64,000 nucleotides of DNA from Alphaproteobacteria bacterium. GTDB taxonomy: Bacteria; Myxococcota_A; UBA796; UBA2385. Positions 41,119 through 55,354 of the stretch are shown in pieces. The position numbers and the translations under genes were made by a program. Under the pieces are notes generated by a model. That model searched no databases, was not told the DNA's origin, and worked only from the letters and a program-made list of their open reading frames with translations. Each line of letters starts with the position of its first letter. Position 1 is the stretch's first letter. The stretch spans positions 821,881 through 885,880 of the forward strand of contig JACKEY010000005.1 in the NCBI GenBank assembly GCA_020632755.1. The letters run 5' to 3'.

Positions 41119-42240
41119 TCAGCGCGCGATCTGCGGCGGCGTGTCGTACACGATGCCGGCGTCCAGCGTGCCGCCGGGGCGGGTGCCGAACTGGCGCTCG
41201 ATGGTCGTGTCCAGGTGGACGTGGATGTTCTTGCTGGCCGCCGCACCCTGGCTGCGCACATCGAAGATGGCGCCCCAGACGAAGCCGACGACGGGCTCGT
41301 AGCCGGTGAAGTTGCCGCCGCTGCCGACGCAGTAGTCGTCGCCACCGTCGAAGACGATGATCGGGCCTTCGAGCGTCTTGCCCCAGTCGGCCGACTTCAC
41401 CGTCGAGCCGTCCATCTGGACCGGCATCTCGCCCCACTCGGGCAGCCAGCGGGTGTCGCTCACCGCGATGGCGTCGTCGACCTCCTTCAGGGCGCTCACG
41501 ACCTCGCCGTTCTGCAGGCCGACCATGTCGTCGACCCGGACCTCGCCGCTGTAGGTGCAGTCGTAGAGCTGCTGCTTGATCCAGTTGGCGTTCGGCGAGT
41601 CGCCCAGGCGGGCCCAGCCGACGTTGTCGACGCCCGACGGGTTGAGCACCAGCACCAGGCTGTTGACCTCGCTGTCCGTGTGCTGGTCGAACACGCACTT
41701 GGGGATGCCGAGCGGCAGGTGGCAGCTCAGGGCGCCCGGCGGCACGTCCAGCGGGTCCAGGCCGACCGACGCGCCGGTGACCTCGGTGTAGGGGTCGTCG
41801 AAGGCGACGCTGGCGAAGGCGGCGCTGACCTGGCCCTTGTTCAGCCACACCGACACCGAGTCGACCTCTTCGGGGTCGGACGACTCGATGAACTGGCCGG
41901 ACTGGCTGTCCCAGTGGCCGAAGCGCAGCCACTCGGACTTGAGCTGGACCGACTCGCCGCCGGCGGTGTTGCGGGCCGCGGCGCGGATGGCCGTGGCCCG
42001 GGCGCGCTCGATGCCCTCGTCGGTGCCGTCGAGCTCGGCCGTGGCCGCCAGGGCGGCGATGTCGGCCGCGGCCTGGATCTCGGTCCGGACCACCTTCTGG
42101 TAGGACAGGTCGACCGCGATGGCGCCGACGCCGAGCAGGACCGGCAGCGAGATCACCAGCAGCATGGCGTAGGACCCGTCGCGGCGGCGGCGGGGGGAGG
42201 AGGAAGCGGAGGTCTTGGTGTCGAAGGCGAAGCGGCGCAT
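41119..42240 (-). CDS. TadG-like pilus/pseudopilin protein (paralogue of the gene at 39814)
   Basis: 373 residues. N-terminus GSYAMLLVISLPVLLGVGAI then VDLSYQKVVRTEIQAAADIA, nearly the same anchor as the other paralogue; AIRAAARNTAGGESV, NPSGVDNVGWARLG, KTLEGPIIVFDGG and FTGYEPVVGFVWG are shared further on. So the pair is a full-length duplication. It starts 3 bp after the stop of the frameshifted TadE-like gene and is expected to be co-transcribed with it. The C-terminal domain is unique to this pair as far as I can tell. Confidence 0.82.
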   Translation of the reverse strand: MRRFAFDTKTSASSSPRRRRDGSYAMLLVISLPVLLGVGAIAVDLSYQKVVRTEIQAAADIAALAATAELDGTDEGIERARATAIRAAARNTAGGESVQLKSEWLRFGHWDSQSGQFIESSDPEEVDSVSVWLNKGQVSAAFASVAFDDPYTEVTGASVGLDPLDVPPGALSCHLPLGIPKCVFDQHTDSEVNSLVLVLNPSGVDNVGWARLGDSPNANWIKQQLYDCTYSGEVRVDDMVGLQNGEVVSALKEVDDAIAVSDTRWLPEWGEMPVQMDGSTVKSADWGKTLEGPIIVFDGGDDYCVGSGGNFTGYEPVVGFVWGAIFDVRSQGAAASKNIHVHLDTTIERQFGTRPGGTLDAGIVYDTPPQIAR

Positions 42241-42243
42241 GGC

Positions 42244-42652
42244 TCAGCTCTCCCGGGTGACGACAGTGAACTGCTGGCGGTGGAGGAGGGGGGTCTCGAG
42301 GAGTCCGGAGAAGGAGGTGACGGGCAGGGTCACGCTGACGGTGACGATCTCGTCGCCCTCGTCGACGCCGCGCTCGACCCCGACGGTCAGGCTGCTGGCG
42401 TCCATGCCCATCCGCATCACGGCGTCGTTCGCGTAGGCCGAGATCGCTTCGTCGTCGGCGTAGTCGTCGCCCATGGTCGCGAAGCGCGGCGACCTCGTAG
42501 GTCGCCTGCACGAAGCGCTGGCGCTCCGACAGGAAGGACCCCAGCTGGAAGACGGCCATCGCCGTCGTGACCAGCATCGGAAGGGTCAGCGCGAACTCGA
42601 CCGCCGTGTTGCCACGGCGGCGGGAACGGGTGTGGAGCCGGGAGCGGGACAT
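42244..42652 (-). pseudogene. TadE-like protein gene with a +1 frameshift
   Basis: From ATG 42652 (GGAGG six nt upstream) the frame encodes a TadE N-terminus: RRRGNTAVEFALTLPMLVTT, then SERQRFVQATYEVAA. Near 42481-42492 the frame is lost: it goes into Arg-rich nonsense, whereas the next frame continues with ATMGDDYADDEAISAYAND and ends in a normal TadE C-terminus (VTVSVTLPVTSFSGL ... QQFTVVTRES) at 42244. Removing one base in GCGCTTCGC restores a protein of about 136 residues reading EVAAFATMGDD. This may be a real pseudogene or a sequencing error. The intact downstream genes make an error plausible. Confidence 0.8.
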
Positions 42653-42754
42653 CGGGTCCTCCGGGGTTTCGTCGCATCCCCATCTGAACCCGTCTCTTTG
42701 TCTCCCGGGGCCACGCTGCGTCACGGTGGGTCCCCGCCTGTCTCGGGACGTCAC

Positions 42755-42766
42755 GACACCGGTGTC
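42755..42766. promoter_or_regulatory. Palindrome GACACCGGTGTC upstream of the tadE operon
   Basis: A perfect 12-bp palindrome in the 133-bp gap between endonuclease III and tadE, about 100 bp upstream of the tadE start. The half GACACCGGT recurs at 40945-40953 before the other TadG-like gene. A candidate operator for a shared regulator of both transcripts. Confidence 0.45.
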
Positions 42767-42785
42767 ATCGCGGTTTCAGGGGGTG

Positions 42786-43478
<693 letters not shown>

Positions 43479-43520
43479 CGGGGGGCTTCGTGGGGGCGAG
43501 GAGGGAGGCACGCGGCCGCG

Positions 43521-43940
43521 TCAGTTCAGGGTGCCGGGCTCGGCCAGGGTGAACGGTGCGATGACCGCATCGAAGGCGTCGCCTCCCTTCGTGACCATCT
43601 GGTACGTGCCGTGCATCGCGCCGAGCGGCGTGTCCAGCGGGCAGCCGCTGACGTAGACGAAGGTCTGGCCGGGCTCCAGGACCGGCTGCTCGCCCACGAC
43701 GCCGGGGCCCTCGACGTGCTGCTCCTCGCCCTCGCCGTTGGTGATGACCCAGTGGCGGCTGACCAGCTGCACGGCCTCGTCGCCCAGGTTCTCGATGGTC
43801 ACCTGGTAGGCATGCACCCACAGCCCCGTCGCGGGCGACGACTGATCGGGCAGGAAGTGCGGCAGCACCCGCACGCGCACGCCGCGCGTGGTCGCCTCGC
43901 TGGCGTGCTCGGGGCGCGGAGTGGCTTCGACGCGGGACAC
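43521..43940 (-). CDS. apaG: ApaG domain protein (Co2+/Mg2+ efflux protein ApaG)
   Basis: 139 residues from GTG at 43940, with GAGGAGGT directly upstream. The fold is the FN3-like ApaG domain: VRVRVLPHFLPDQSSPATG, WVHAYQVTIENLG, QLVSRHWVITNGEG, VEGPGVVGEQPVLEPGQTF and YVSGCPLDTPLGAMHGTYQM all match the family. Its biochemical role is unsettled (often named after cobalt resistance, and linked to Ap4A metabolism by operon position elsewhere). Here it precedes endonuclease III. Confidence 0.93.
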   Translation of the reverse strand: MSRVEATPRPEHASEATTRGVRVRVLPHFLPDQSSPATGLWVHAYQVTIENLGDEAVQLVSRHWVITNGEGEEQHVEGPGVVGEQPVLEPGQTFVYVSGCPLDTPLGAMHGTYQMVTKGGDAFDAVIAPFTLAEPGTLN

Positions 43941-43988
43941 GGGACCTCCTCGGCGCACCGGGTCCGTCGGGCGCCTGCTCCCCCGGGG

Positions 43989-43994
43989 TAGCCT
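43989..43994 (+). promoter_or_regulatory. -10-like TAGCCT, 6 nt before the asparaginase ATG
   Basis: TAGCCT-N6-ATG, in the 60-bp gap divergent from apaG. Clear member of the leaderless set. Confidence 0.5.
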
Positions 43995-44000
43995 GTCGCC

Positions 44001-45008
44001 ATGCTCGTACAAGCCCTGCGCGGTGGACTCTCCGAGACGGTGCACACCGTGCGGGCCGTGGCCGTCGGCCTGCCCCCCGGCGCCCCCCTCTCCGACCTCG
44101 CGCACACCGCCCCCCTGTGGCAGAGCGGCCCCCCCACGAAGAGCACCTGGCGCAGCGCCGCCAAGCCGCTCCAGCTGTGGTGCAGCCTGGAAGCCCTCGG
44201 CGACCCCGTCGGACTGACGGACGACGACCTGGCGATCGGCGCCAGCAGCCACTCGGGCCAGCCCGGGCACCTCGACGCCGTGCGGCGGGTGCTCGCCCGG
44301 TTCGACCTCGACGAAGCCCTGCTCGCCTGTGGGGCCGAGCCTCCGGCGCACCGTCCCTCGGCCCGCGAGCTCCTCCGGCAGGGCTCCCCTCCCCTCCCCA
44401 TCCACAACGACTGCTCGGGCAAGCACGCCTTCATGCTGGCCGCCTGCCGGGCGCAGGGCTGGCCGCTGCAGGCCACGGCGGGCACCGACCAGGGCTACCT
44501 CGCCCTCGACCACCCCCTGCACCAACGCATCGGCGCGGCCAGCGCGGCATGGACCGGAGATCCCGCCGTGTTCGGTGTCGACGGCTGCGGCGTGCCCGTG
44601 CTGCACCTGTCGGTCCTGGGCATGGCCCGCGCGTGGGCCCGGCTGGCCGCGGCGGTGCGCGAGCCCGACGCCGACCCGCGGCTGGCCGCCATCGGTCGCG
44701 CCATGATCGCCCGTCCGTGGTCGACCAGCGGCGACGGCCGCCTGGACCTGGCCCTGGCAGACCGGGCGCGCGAGCCCTGGGTCGGCAAGATCGGGGCGCG
44801 CGGCGTCTTCTGCATCGCCCTGCCCGCGCGCGGCCTCGGCATCGCGCTCAAGGTGCTCGACGGCGACGAAGACGCCCTGGCCGTCGCGGTGCCCGCCGTG
44901 GTCGACGCGGTGGCCCCCGGAGCCCTGGCCGCGGCCGACGACTGGCCCTGGTCGGTCGTGCGCAACGTGGCCGGTCGCCCGGTCGGCGTGCGCCGCTGCC
45001 GGGCCTGA
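44001..45008 (+). CDS. L-asparaginase, rhizobial (class 3) type
   Basis: 335 residues. Not related to E. coli AnsA/AnsB but to the Rhizobium etli thermolabile/constitutive enzymes (beta-lactamase-like fold). Seen: TWRSAAKPLQLW (Ser-Lys pair S52, K55), GASSHSGQPGHLDAV, the metal-site HNDCSGKHAFML (Cys138, Lys141) and GVDGCGVP (Cys196), KIGARGVFCIAL. Hydrolyses asparagine to aspartate and ammonia in the cytoplasm. Stands alone; the nearest downstream gene is clpS after 130 bp. Confidence 0.92.
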   Translation: MLVQALRGGLSETVHTVRAVAVGLPPGAPLSDLAHTAPLWQSGPPTKSTWRSAAKPLQLWCSLEALGDPVGLTDDDLAIGASSHSGQPGHLDAVRRVLARFDLDEALLACGAEPPAHRPSARELLRQGSPPLPIHNDCSGKHAFMLAACRAQGWPLQATAGTDQGYLALDHPLHQRIGAASAAWTGDPAVFGVDGCGVPVLHLSVLGMARAWARLAAAVREPDADPRLAAIGRAMIARPWSTSGDGRLDLALADRAREPWVGKIGARGVFCIALPARGLGIALKVLDGDEDALAVAVPAVVDAVAPGALAAADDWPWSVVRNVAGRPVGVRRCRA

Positions 45009-45070
45009 CGGCCTGGGGTAGCAGCTTGACCTGACGCGGGTCGGCCGCGGGCTACGCAGAACGTGTCGCC

Positions 45071-45095
45071 CGCGGGTGGTCGAAGCCCACCCGCG
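45071..45095 (+). promoter_or_regulatory. Stable stem-loop in the clpS leader
   Basis: CGCGGGTGG (45071-45079), loop of 7 nt, CCACCCGCG (45087-45095): a perfect 9-bp stem, 43 nt before the clpS start. It may be a terminator of the asparaginase unit or an attenuator/stability element of the clpS-clpA mRNA. No T run follows, which argues against simple termination. Confidence 0.45.
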
Positions 45096-45138
45096 TGTCT
45101 ACCCATCGACGACCGCCAGCCCTGCGGAGCCGCAGTCC

Positions 45139-45516
45139 ATGCCCGACCCCATCCAGCCGACGAAGCCGCCGCGGCCGCCGAGCCGGAAGAACCCGCGCCA
45201 CGACCGCAAGGAAGACGTCCTGGTCAAGGATCGGGTCGCCCGCCCCAAGAAGTACAAGGTGCTGCTGCACAACGACGACTTCACCCCCATGGAATTCGTC
45301 GTCGAGGTGCTCGAGGGGCTGTTCCACAAGTCCCCCGCCGAAGCCACGCGCATCATGCTGCACGTGCACCGCAACGGCGTGGGCATCGCGGGCGTCTACG
45401 CCCGCGAGGTGGCCGAGAGCAAGGCCGACAAGACCATCAAGGCGGCCCGCGACGCCGGCTTCCCCCTGATGGCCAGCACGGAACCCGACTCCGAAGGCCC
45501 TGGCGAGCACCGCTGA
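45139..45516 (+). CDS. clpS: ATP-dependent Clp protease adaptor ClpS
   Basis: 125 residues from ATG at 45139 with GGAG nine nt upstream. ClpS core: KYKVLLHNDDFTPMEFVVEV (the N-degron pocket with NDD), MLHVHRNGVGIAGVY and EVAESKADKTIKAARDAGFP. It delivers N-end-rule substrates to ClpA. The N-terminal extension is Pro/Arg-rich. clpA follows after 25 bp, as in most proteobacteria. Confidence 0.95.
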   Translation: MPDPIQPTKPPRPPSRKNPRHDRKEDVLVKDRVARPKKYKVLLHNDDFTPMEFVVEVLEGLFHKSPAEATRIMLHVHRNGVGIAGVYAREVAESKADKTIKAARDAGFPLMASTEPDSEGPGEHR

Positions 45517-45541
45517 TCCTCCCCCCCGGACGGAATCCCCG

Positions 45542-47893
<2,352 letters not shown>

Positions 47894-47960
47894 CCAGACA
47901 CTTCTCGACAGGTCGAGGCGATCCAGGGAGGTCGGACAGACCACCCTGCTGCCACCGAGA

Positions 47961-47966
47961 TACCCC
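47961..47966 (+). promoter_or_regulatory. -10-like TACCCC, 6 nt before the HAD gene
   Basis: TACCCC-N6-ATG. The last base is C. Position fits the leaderless pattern, although read-through from clpA is also likely. Confidence 0.3.
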
Positions 47967-47972
47967 CCGGCC

Positions 47973-48587
47973 ATGCCTGTCCTGCCCTCCGACGTCCTCG
48001 CCGCCCTGCTGTCCCGTCCCGCCTGGATCTTCGACATGGACGGGACGTTGACCGAGCGCGCCCACGACTTCGAGGGCTTCAAGCGGGCCCAGGGACTGCC
48101 CCTGGACCAGCCGATCCTCGAGGCGCTGGACGGCATGCCCGAGGCCGACGTGGCCCGCGTGCACGCCGCCCTGCAGGTCTGGGAGGAAGGCCTCGCCGAC
48201 CGCGCCCGGCCGGCCCGCGGCGCGGTCGAGCTGCTGACCATCCTGGCCGAGCGCGGGGCCGTGGTCGGCATCCTGACCCGGAACACCCACGACAACGCGC
48301 TGCGCACCCTGCAGGCGGCGGGCCTCGGCGGCTGGTTCCACCCCTCGGCGGTCCTGGGGCGGGACTCGGCCCCGCCCAAGCCGTCGCCCGAGGGCATCGA
48401 CAAGCTGCTGGCCCACTGGGGCACGACCGCCGACCACGCCGTGATGGTCGGGGACTACGTCTTCGACGTGCAGGCCGGACGCGCGGCCGGCACGGCCACG
48501 GTGTGGCTGGACCACGAGCGCGACCTGGCCCGCCCCGAAGAAGCCGATCACGTCGTGCACTCGCTGTTCGACCTGGTGCCGGCATGA
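47973..48587 (+). CDS. HAD-family hydrolase (phosphatase)
   Basis: 204 residues. Haloacid dehalogenase motifs in order: WIFDMDGTLTERAHDF (nucleophile Asp), GILTRNTHDNAL (motif II Thr), a lysine in SAPPKPSPEGI (motif III), and VMVGDYVFDVQAGRAAGT (motif IV). Cap domain between motif I and II is helical (C1). Closest in style to phosphoglycolate-phosphatase-like HADs. 79 bp after clpA and 10 bp before the panE-like gene, in the same direction. Confidence 0.88.
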   Translation: MPVLPSDVLAALLSRPAWIFDMDGTLTERAHDFEGFKRAQGLPLDQPILEALDGMPEADVARVHAALQVWEEGLADRARPARGAVELLTILAERGAVVGILTRNTHDNALRTLQAAGLGGWFHPSAVLGRDSAPPKPSPEGIDKLLAHWGTTADHAVMVGDYVFDVQAGRAAGTATVWLDHERDLARPEEADHVVHSLFDLVPA

Positions 48588-48597
48588 GGCTGCCCGC

Positions 48598-49614
48598 ATG
48601 ACCATCCCCGGTCCCCCGCTGCGTGTCGCTGTCGTCGGCGCCGGCTGCATCGGCTGCTGGCTGGGCGGACGCCTGGCCCAAGCCGGTGCGCAGGTCGTCC
48701 TGATCGGCCGCCGACGCCTGCAAGAGGCGGTGGCCACCGACGGCCTGTCCCTGCAGCCGCTGTCCGGCCCTGCCGTGCACCCCACGCCGGCCGTCCAGCG
48801 CGACCCGGCCTTCGTCGCCGGCGCGGACATCGTGCTCATCACGACCAAGGGCAGCGACACTGTCGCCGCGGCCGAGGAGATCGCGCCCCACCTGGTCGAT
48901 CACGCCGTGCTGGTCAGCTTCCAGAACGGGCTGAAGAACCCCGACCGCCTGCGCCGCGCCCTGCCCGGCCGCACGATCGTGCCCGCCATGGTGTCCTACA
49001 ACGTGGTGTGGGCCGGCCCGGCCGCCTTCCGCCAGGCGACCAGCGGGCCCCTGGCCATCGCCCAGGACGCGCCGCCCGGCCTGGTCGCGGGCCTGCGCGC
49101 CGCCGGCGAGTCGGTGCACCTGGCGGCCGACATGCAGCGCGTGCAGTGGGCCAAGCTGCTGCTGAACCTGAACAACGCCGTGAACGCCCTTTCCGGCCTG
49201 CCCCTGGCGACCCAGCTGGGGGACCAGGGCTACCGCCGGGTGCTGGCGGCCGCGATGAAAGAAGCGTGGGCCTGCCTGCGCGCCGCCGGCATCGAGCCGG
49301 CCCCGATCGGTCGGATGCGGCCGTCCCTGGCGCCCCGCATCCTGCCCCTGCCCGACTGGTTGTTCCGGGTGCTGGCCGCGCCCATGATCCGCATCGACCC
49401 GGCCGCGCGTTCGTCGATGGCGGACGATCTCGACCGCGGCCGCCGCACCGAGGTCGACGACATCAACGGCGAGGTCGTGGCCCTGGGCGCCCAGGTCGGC
49501 GTGCCGACGCCGATCAACGCCCGCCTGGTCGAGCTGGTCCACCAGGCGGAGTCCAGCGATCGCGGCAGTCCCCGGCTGGCCGCGCAGGAGCTGTGGCCGG
49601 TGGCCGCGGGGTAG
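48598..49614 (+). CDS. panE: 2-dehydropantoate 2-reductase (ketopantoate reductase family)
   Basis: 338 residues. Rossmann motif VAVVGAGCIGCWLGGRLAQAG, then ADIVLITTKGSDT, VSFQNGLKN and the C-terminal domain with MQRVQWAKLLLNLNNAVNAL, where the Lys is catalytic, and DINGEVVALGAQVGVPTPIN at the end. These reduce ketopantoate to pantoate with NADPH for CoA synthesis. Several paralogous 'ApbA/PanE' enzymes have other substrates, so the symbol is only probable. The region 250-280 is longer than in E. coli PanE. Confidence 0.85.
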   Translation: MTIPGPPLRVAVVGAGCIGCWLGGRLAQAGAQVVLIGRRRLQEAVATDGLSLQPLSGPAVHPTPAVQRDPAFVAGADIVLITTKGSDTVAAAEEIAPHLVDHAVLVSFQNGLKNPDRLRRALPGRTIVPAMVSYNVVWAGPAAFRQATSGPLAIAQDAPPGLVAGLRAAGESVHLAADMQRVQWAKLLLNLNNAVNALSGLPLATQLGDQGYRRVLAAAMKEAWACLRAAGIEPAPIGRMRPSLAPRILPLPDWLFRVLAAPMIRIDPAARSSMADDLDRGRRTEVDDINGEVVALGAQVGVPTPINARLVELVHQAESSDRGSPRLAAQELWPVAAG

Positions 49615-49632
49615 CGCGGGCCACTTCATCGT

Positions 49633-49654
49633 GGTATCGCGATATCCGGATACC
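49633..49654. promoter_or_regulatory. Near-palindromic operator at the sahR-type gene start
   Basis: GGTATC-N2-GATATC-N2-GATACC, 22 bp, 18 of 22 positions symmetric, ending 2 bp before the ATG at 49657. It can also be read as TATC/TATC/TACC with an 8-bp period. It takes the place of a Shine-Dalgarno site, so a bound repressor would block the promoter or start. The regulator it precedes is the obvious ligand. Confidence 0.65.
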
Positions 49655-49656
49655 GC

Positions 49657-50634
49657 ATGGAGTCCGCCCTGCCGAGCGCCCCCCTCGTCGTGCCCCCGCC
49701 CGCCCTCGATCTGACGGGCGCGACGGACCTGTGCCGGCTGCTCGGCGACCCGACGCGGGTCCGCCTGCTGTCGCTCCTGGTCGGCCACGAGCTGTCCGTC
49801 GGCGAGCTGTCCGCGGTGACCCAGCTCGCCCAGCCTCGGGTCAGCACCCACCTGGGCAAGCTGCGCGAAGCCGGGCTCGTCGCCGGCCACCGTGACGGCG
49901 CCAGCACGCTCTACCGCGCGCCGGCCGCGGCCTGGCCGCAGGCGACCGGGGCGCTCGTGGCGGCCGTCCTGGACAGCGCCCAAGACCCCCTGCTGGCCCA
50001 GGACGCCGCCCGCGTGCCCGCCGTGCTGGCCGCCCGGGAAGGCGACGGCAGCTGGGCCGACGGCGTCGCCGGCCAGATGGCCCGCCACTACAGCCCCGGC
50101 CGGACCTGGGAGAGCGTGGCCCGCGGTCTGGCCGGCCTGGCGGACCTGGGGCGGGTCATCGACATCGCCGCTGGAGACGGCGCCATCGCCGAGCTGCTGG
50201 CCCCGTCCGCCCGGTCCATCGACTGCGTCGACAGCAGCCGCAAGGTCGTCGCCGCCGCCCGCGAGCGGCTGGGGTCCATCGACAACATCACGGTGCAGCG
50301 CGGCGACATGCACGAGCTGCCCTACGCCGACGGTCGCTTCGACCACGCGCTGATGCTGGCCGCGCTGTCCTACAGCACCCGCCCCGCCGTCGCCCTGGCC
50401 GAGGCCGCGCGCGTGCTGGCCCCCGGCGGACGGCTGGTGGCCACCACCCTGCACCGCCACGGGCACGACGCCGAGGTCGCCCGCTACGACCACGTCAACG
50501 GCGGCTTCTCCGTCGACGAGCTCACCGCGCTCGCCTCCTCGGCCGGCCTTCGGGTGCAGCTCTGCGCCGTCACGGCTCGCGAGAAGCGTCCTCCCCACTT
50601 CGAGATCCTCACCCTGCACGCCGTCCGCGCCTAG
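49657..50634 (+). CDS. sahR: ArsR-family regulator fused to a methyltransferase-like domain (SahR type)
   Basis: 325 residues. N-terminal ArsR winged helix (about 20-95): LCRLLGDPTRVRLLSLLVGH, VTQLAQPRVSTHLGKLREAGLV. C-terminal class I methyltransferase-like domain (about 130-325): VIDIAAGDGAIAELL for motif I (AAGDG), CVDSSRKVV and LPYADGRFDHALML, EAARVLAPGGRLV. The same architecture, next to methionine-cycle genes, defines SahR, which senses S-adenosylhomocysteine and represses SAH/methionine recycling genes. metH follows 37 bp downstream. Autoregulation through the adjacent dyad is inferred. Confidence 0.8.
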   Translation: MESALPSAPLVVPPPALDLTGATDLCRLLGDPTRVRLLSLLVGHELSVGELSAVTQLAQPRVSTHLGKLREAGLVAGHRDGASTLYRAPAAAWPQATGALVAAVLDSAQDPLLAQDAARVPAVLAAREGDGSWADGVAGQMARHYSPGRTWESVARGLAGLADLGRVIDIAAGDGAIAELLAPSARSIDCVDSSRKVVAAARERLGSIDNITVQRGDMHELPYADGRFDHALMLAALSYSTRPAVALAEAARVLAPGGRLVATTLHRHGHDAEVARYDHVNGGFSVDELTALASSAGLRVQLCAVTAREKRPPHFEILTLHAVRA

Positions 50635-50648
50635 CGCTGTTCGGCTGT

Positions 50649-50663
50649 CCTAGCACCGCTAGG
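50649..50663. promoter_or_regulatory. metH: Dyad overlapping the metH ribosome-binding site
   Basis: CCTAGC-ACC-GCTAGG, a perfect 6-bp inverted repeat whose right arm runs into the AGGGAG ribosome-binding site of metH (ATG 50672). A further CCTAGCG at 50630-50636, including the upstream stop, can pair with CGCTAGG (50657-50663). Either pairing would partly hide the ribosome-binding site. Confidence 0.4.
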
Positions 50664-50671
50664 GAGCTGCC

Positions 50672-54397
<3,726 letters not shown>

Positions 54398-54419
54398 GCC
54401 GCAGGGCCGAGACGGCGAA

Positions 54420-54448
54420 GCCCCCGCCCGGCGGACCGGAGCGGGGGC
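54420..54448 (+). terminator. Hairpin terminator after metH
   Basis: GCCCCCGC (54420-54427) and GCGGGGGC (54441-54448), an 8-bp perfect stem with a 13-nt loop, 22 bp after the metH stop. No T run, so it may need Rho or act as a 3' stabiliser. It lies between metH and a convergent lipoprotein gene. Confidence 0.6.
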
Positions 54449-54493
54449 GACGCGGCAGCACCCCGAGGGGTCTGCGCTCAGACCGAGCAGTGC

Positions 54494-55219
54494 TCAGTTC
54501 GCGCCGTGCGGCTGGCTGGCGCCTTCGAGCTGGTCGTAGGCTTCTTCGCTCGAGTAGCCGGTGTAGGTCGCGGTGAAGTCCTTGTCTTCCGAGCAGGTCT
54601 CCTGGACGCGCAGCGTGCAGGGGCTGGCCTGGCAGTCGGTGTCGTCCTGGAGGTTGACCTGGCCGAAGCCGTCGGTGTCTTCCAGGTAGCTGGCCGAGGG
54701 GATCGAGCCGCTGGCCAGGCCCACTTCCAGGTCCCAGGTGTCGGACTCGGTCCAGGTGGTGTCGGCCACCGCGGTGACTTCCCAGGTGCCCTCGGCGGTC
54801 TTGCCGTCGACGGCCATGCTGATGACCTCCGTCACCTTGCTGTAGTCCTGCTGGGTGTAGCGGTAGCCGGCGTCGTGCTCGCGGCTCAGGCGGTCGTCCT
54901 GCTCGCCTTCCCAGGAGAACTCCCACTCGCCCTTGCCGGTGGACACGCCGGGCCAGACCTCGCCGCCGATGACCATGACGGCGGTGTTGCCGTTGAGGAA
55001 GGAGATCTGCGCGAAGTAGAGCGCGTCGCTCTGCTCGGTGTAGGTCTCTTCGGTCCACTCACCGGGCGTGGTCTGGGGGATCGACGCGCCGACGAAGTTG
55101 TGGGTGATGTTGGTCTCGCAGTCGGGTTCGGGCACGAAGGGCACCTGGATGAGCCAGATGTCTTCGTTGGTGCAGCCGGCGCCGAGCAGGAGGACGAGGG
55201 GCAGGATGGAGGACTTCAT
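54494..55219 (-). CDS. Lipoprotein of unknown function
   Basis: 241 residues. Signal peptide with lipobox LGAGC. The mature part is acidic and beta-rich with many aromatic residues: HNFVGASIPQTTPGEWTEE, YFAQISFLNGNTAVMVIGG, KGEWEFSWEGEQDD, TWTESDTWDLEVGL. Four cysteines are in the C-terminal half (DCQASPC, ETC, plus DCETN near the N-terminus) and could form disulfides. It shows no clear relation to the six-cysteine pair at 8613 and 9677. The C-terminal tail is hydrophilic. Family not recognised. Confidence 0.65.
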   Translation of the reverse strand: MKSSILPLVLLLGAGCTNEDIWLIQVPFVPEPDCETNITHNFVGASIPQTTPGEWTEETYTEQSDALYFAQISFLNGNTAVMVIGGEVWPGVSTGKGEWEFSWEGEQDDRLSREHDAGYRYTQQDYSKVTEVISMAVDGKTAEGTWEVTAVADTTWTESDTWDLEVGLASGSIPSASYLEDTDGFGQVNLQDDTDCQASPCTLRVQETCSEDKDFTATYTGYSSEEAYDQLEGASQPHGAN

Positions 55220-55354
55220 GCGGGACTCCGAGCATGGGTCGGGTTCGAGGCGCCGATGTACCCGCTGCGCCCTCGATCGTCCACCGGGGCGGCCGGGCTG
55301 TCACCCGACGTGACCCTGTCACCAGCGGGATAGGAGACCCGCCCGGAGGCCCCG

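Noticed and set aside
45026..45058. TTGACC plus TACGCA as promoter of clpS
   Set aside because: Spacer would be 21 bp, beyond the usual 16-18.
48079..50619. An 846-residue minus-strand open frame opposite panE and the regulator
   Set aside because: No recognisable domain; overlaps genes with clear Rossmann and winged-helix motifs on the plus strand.
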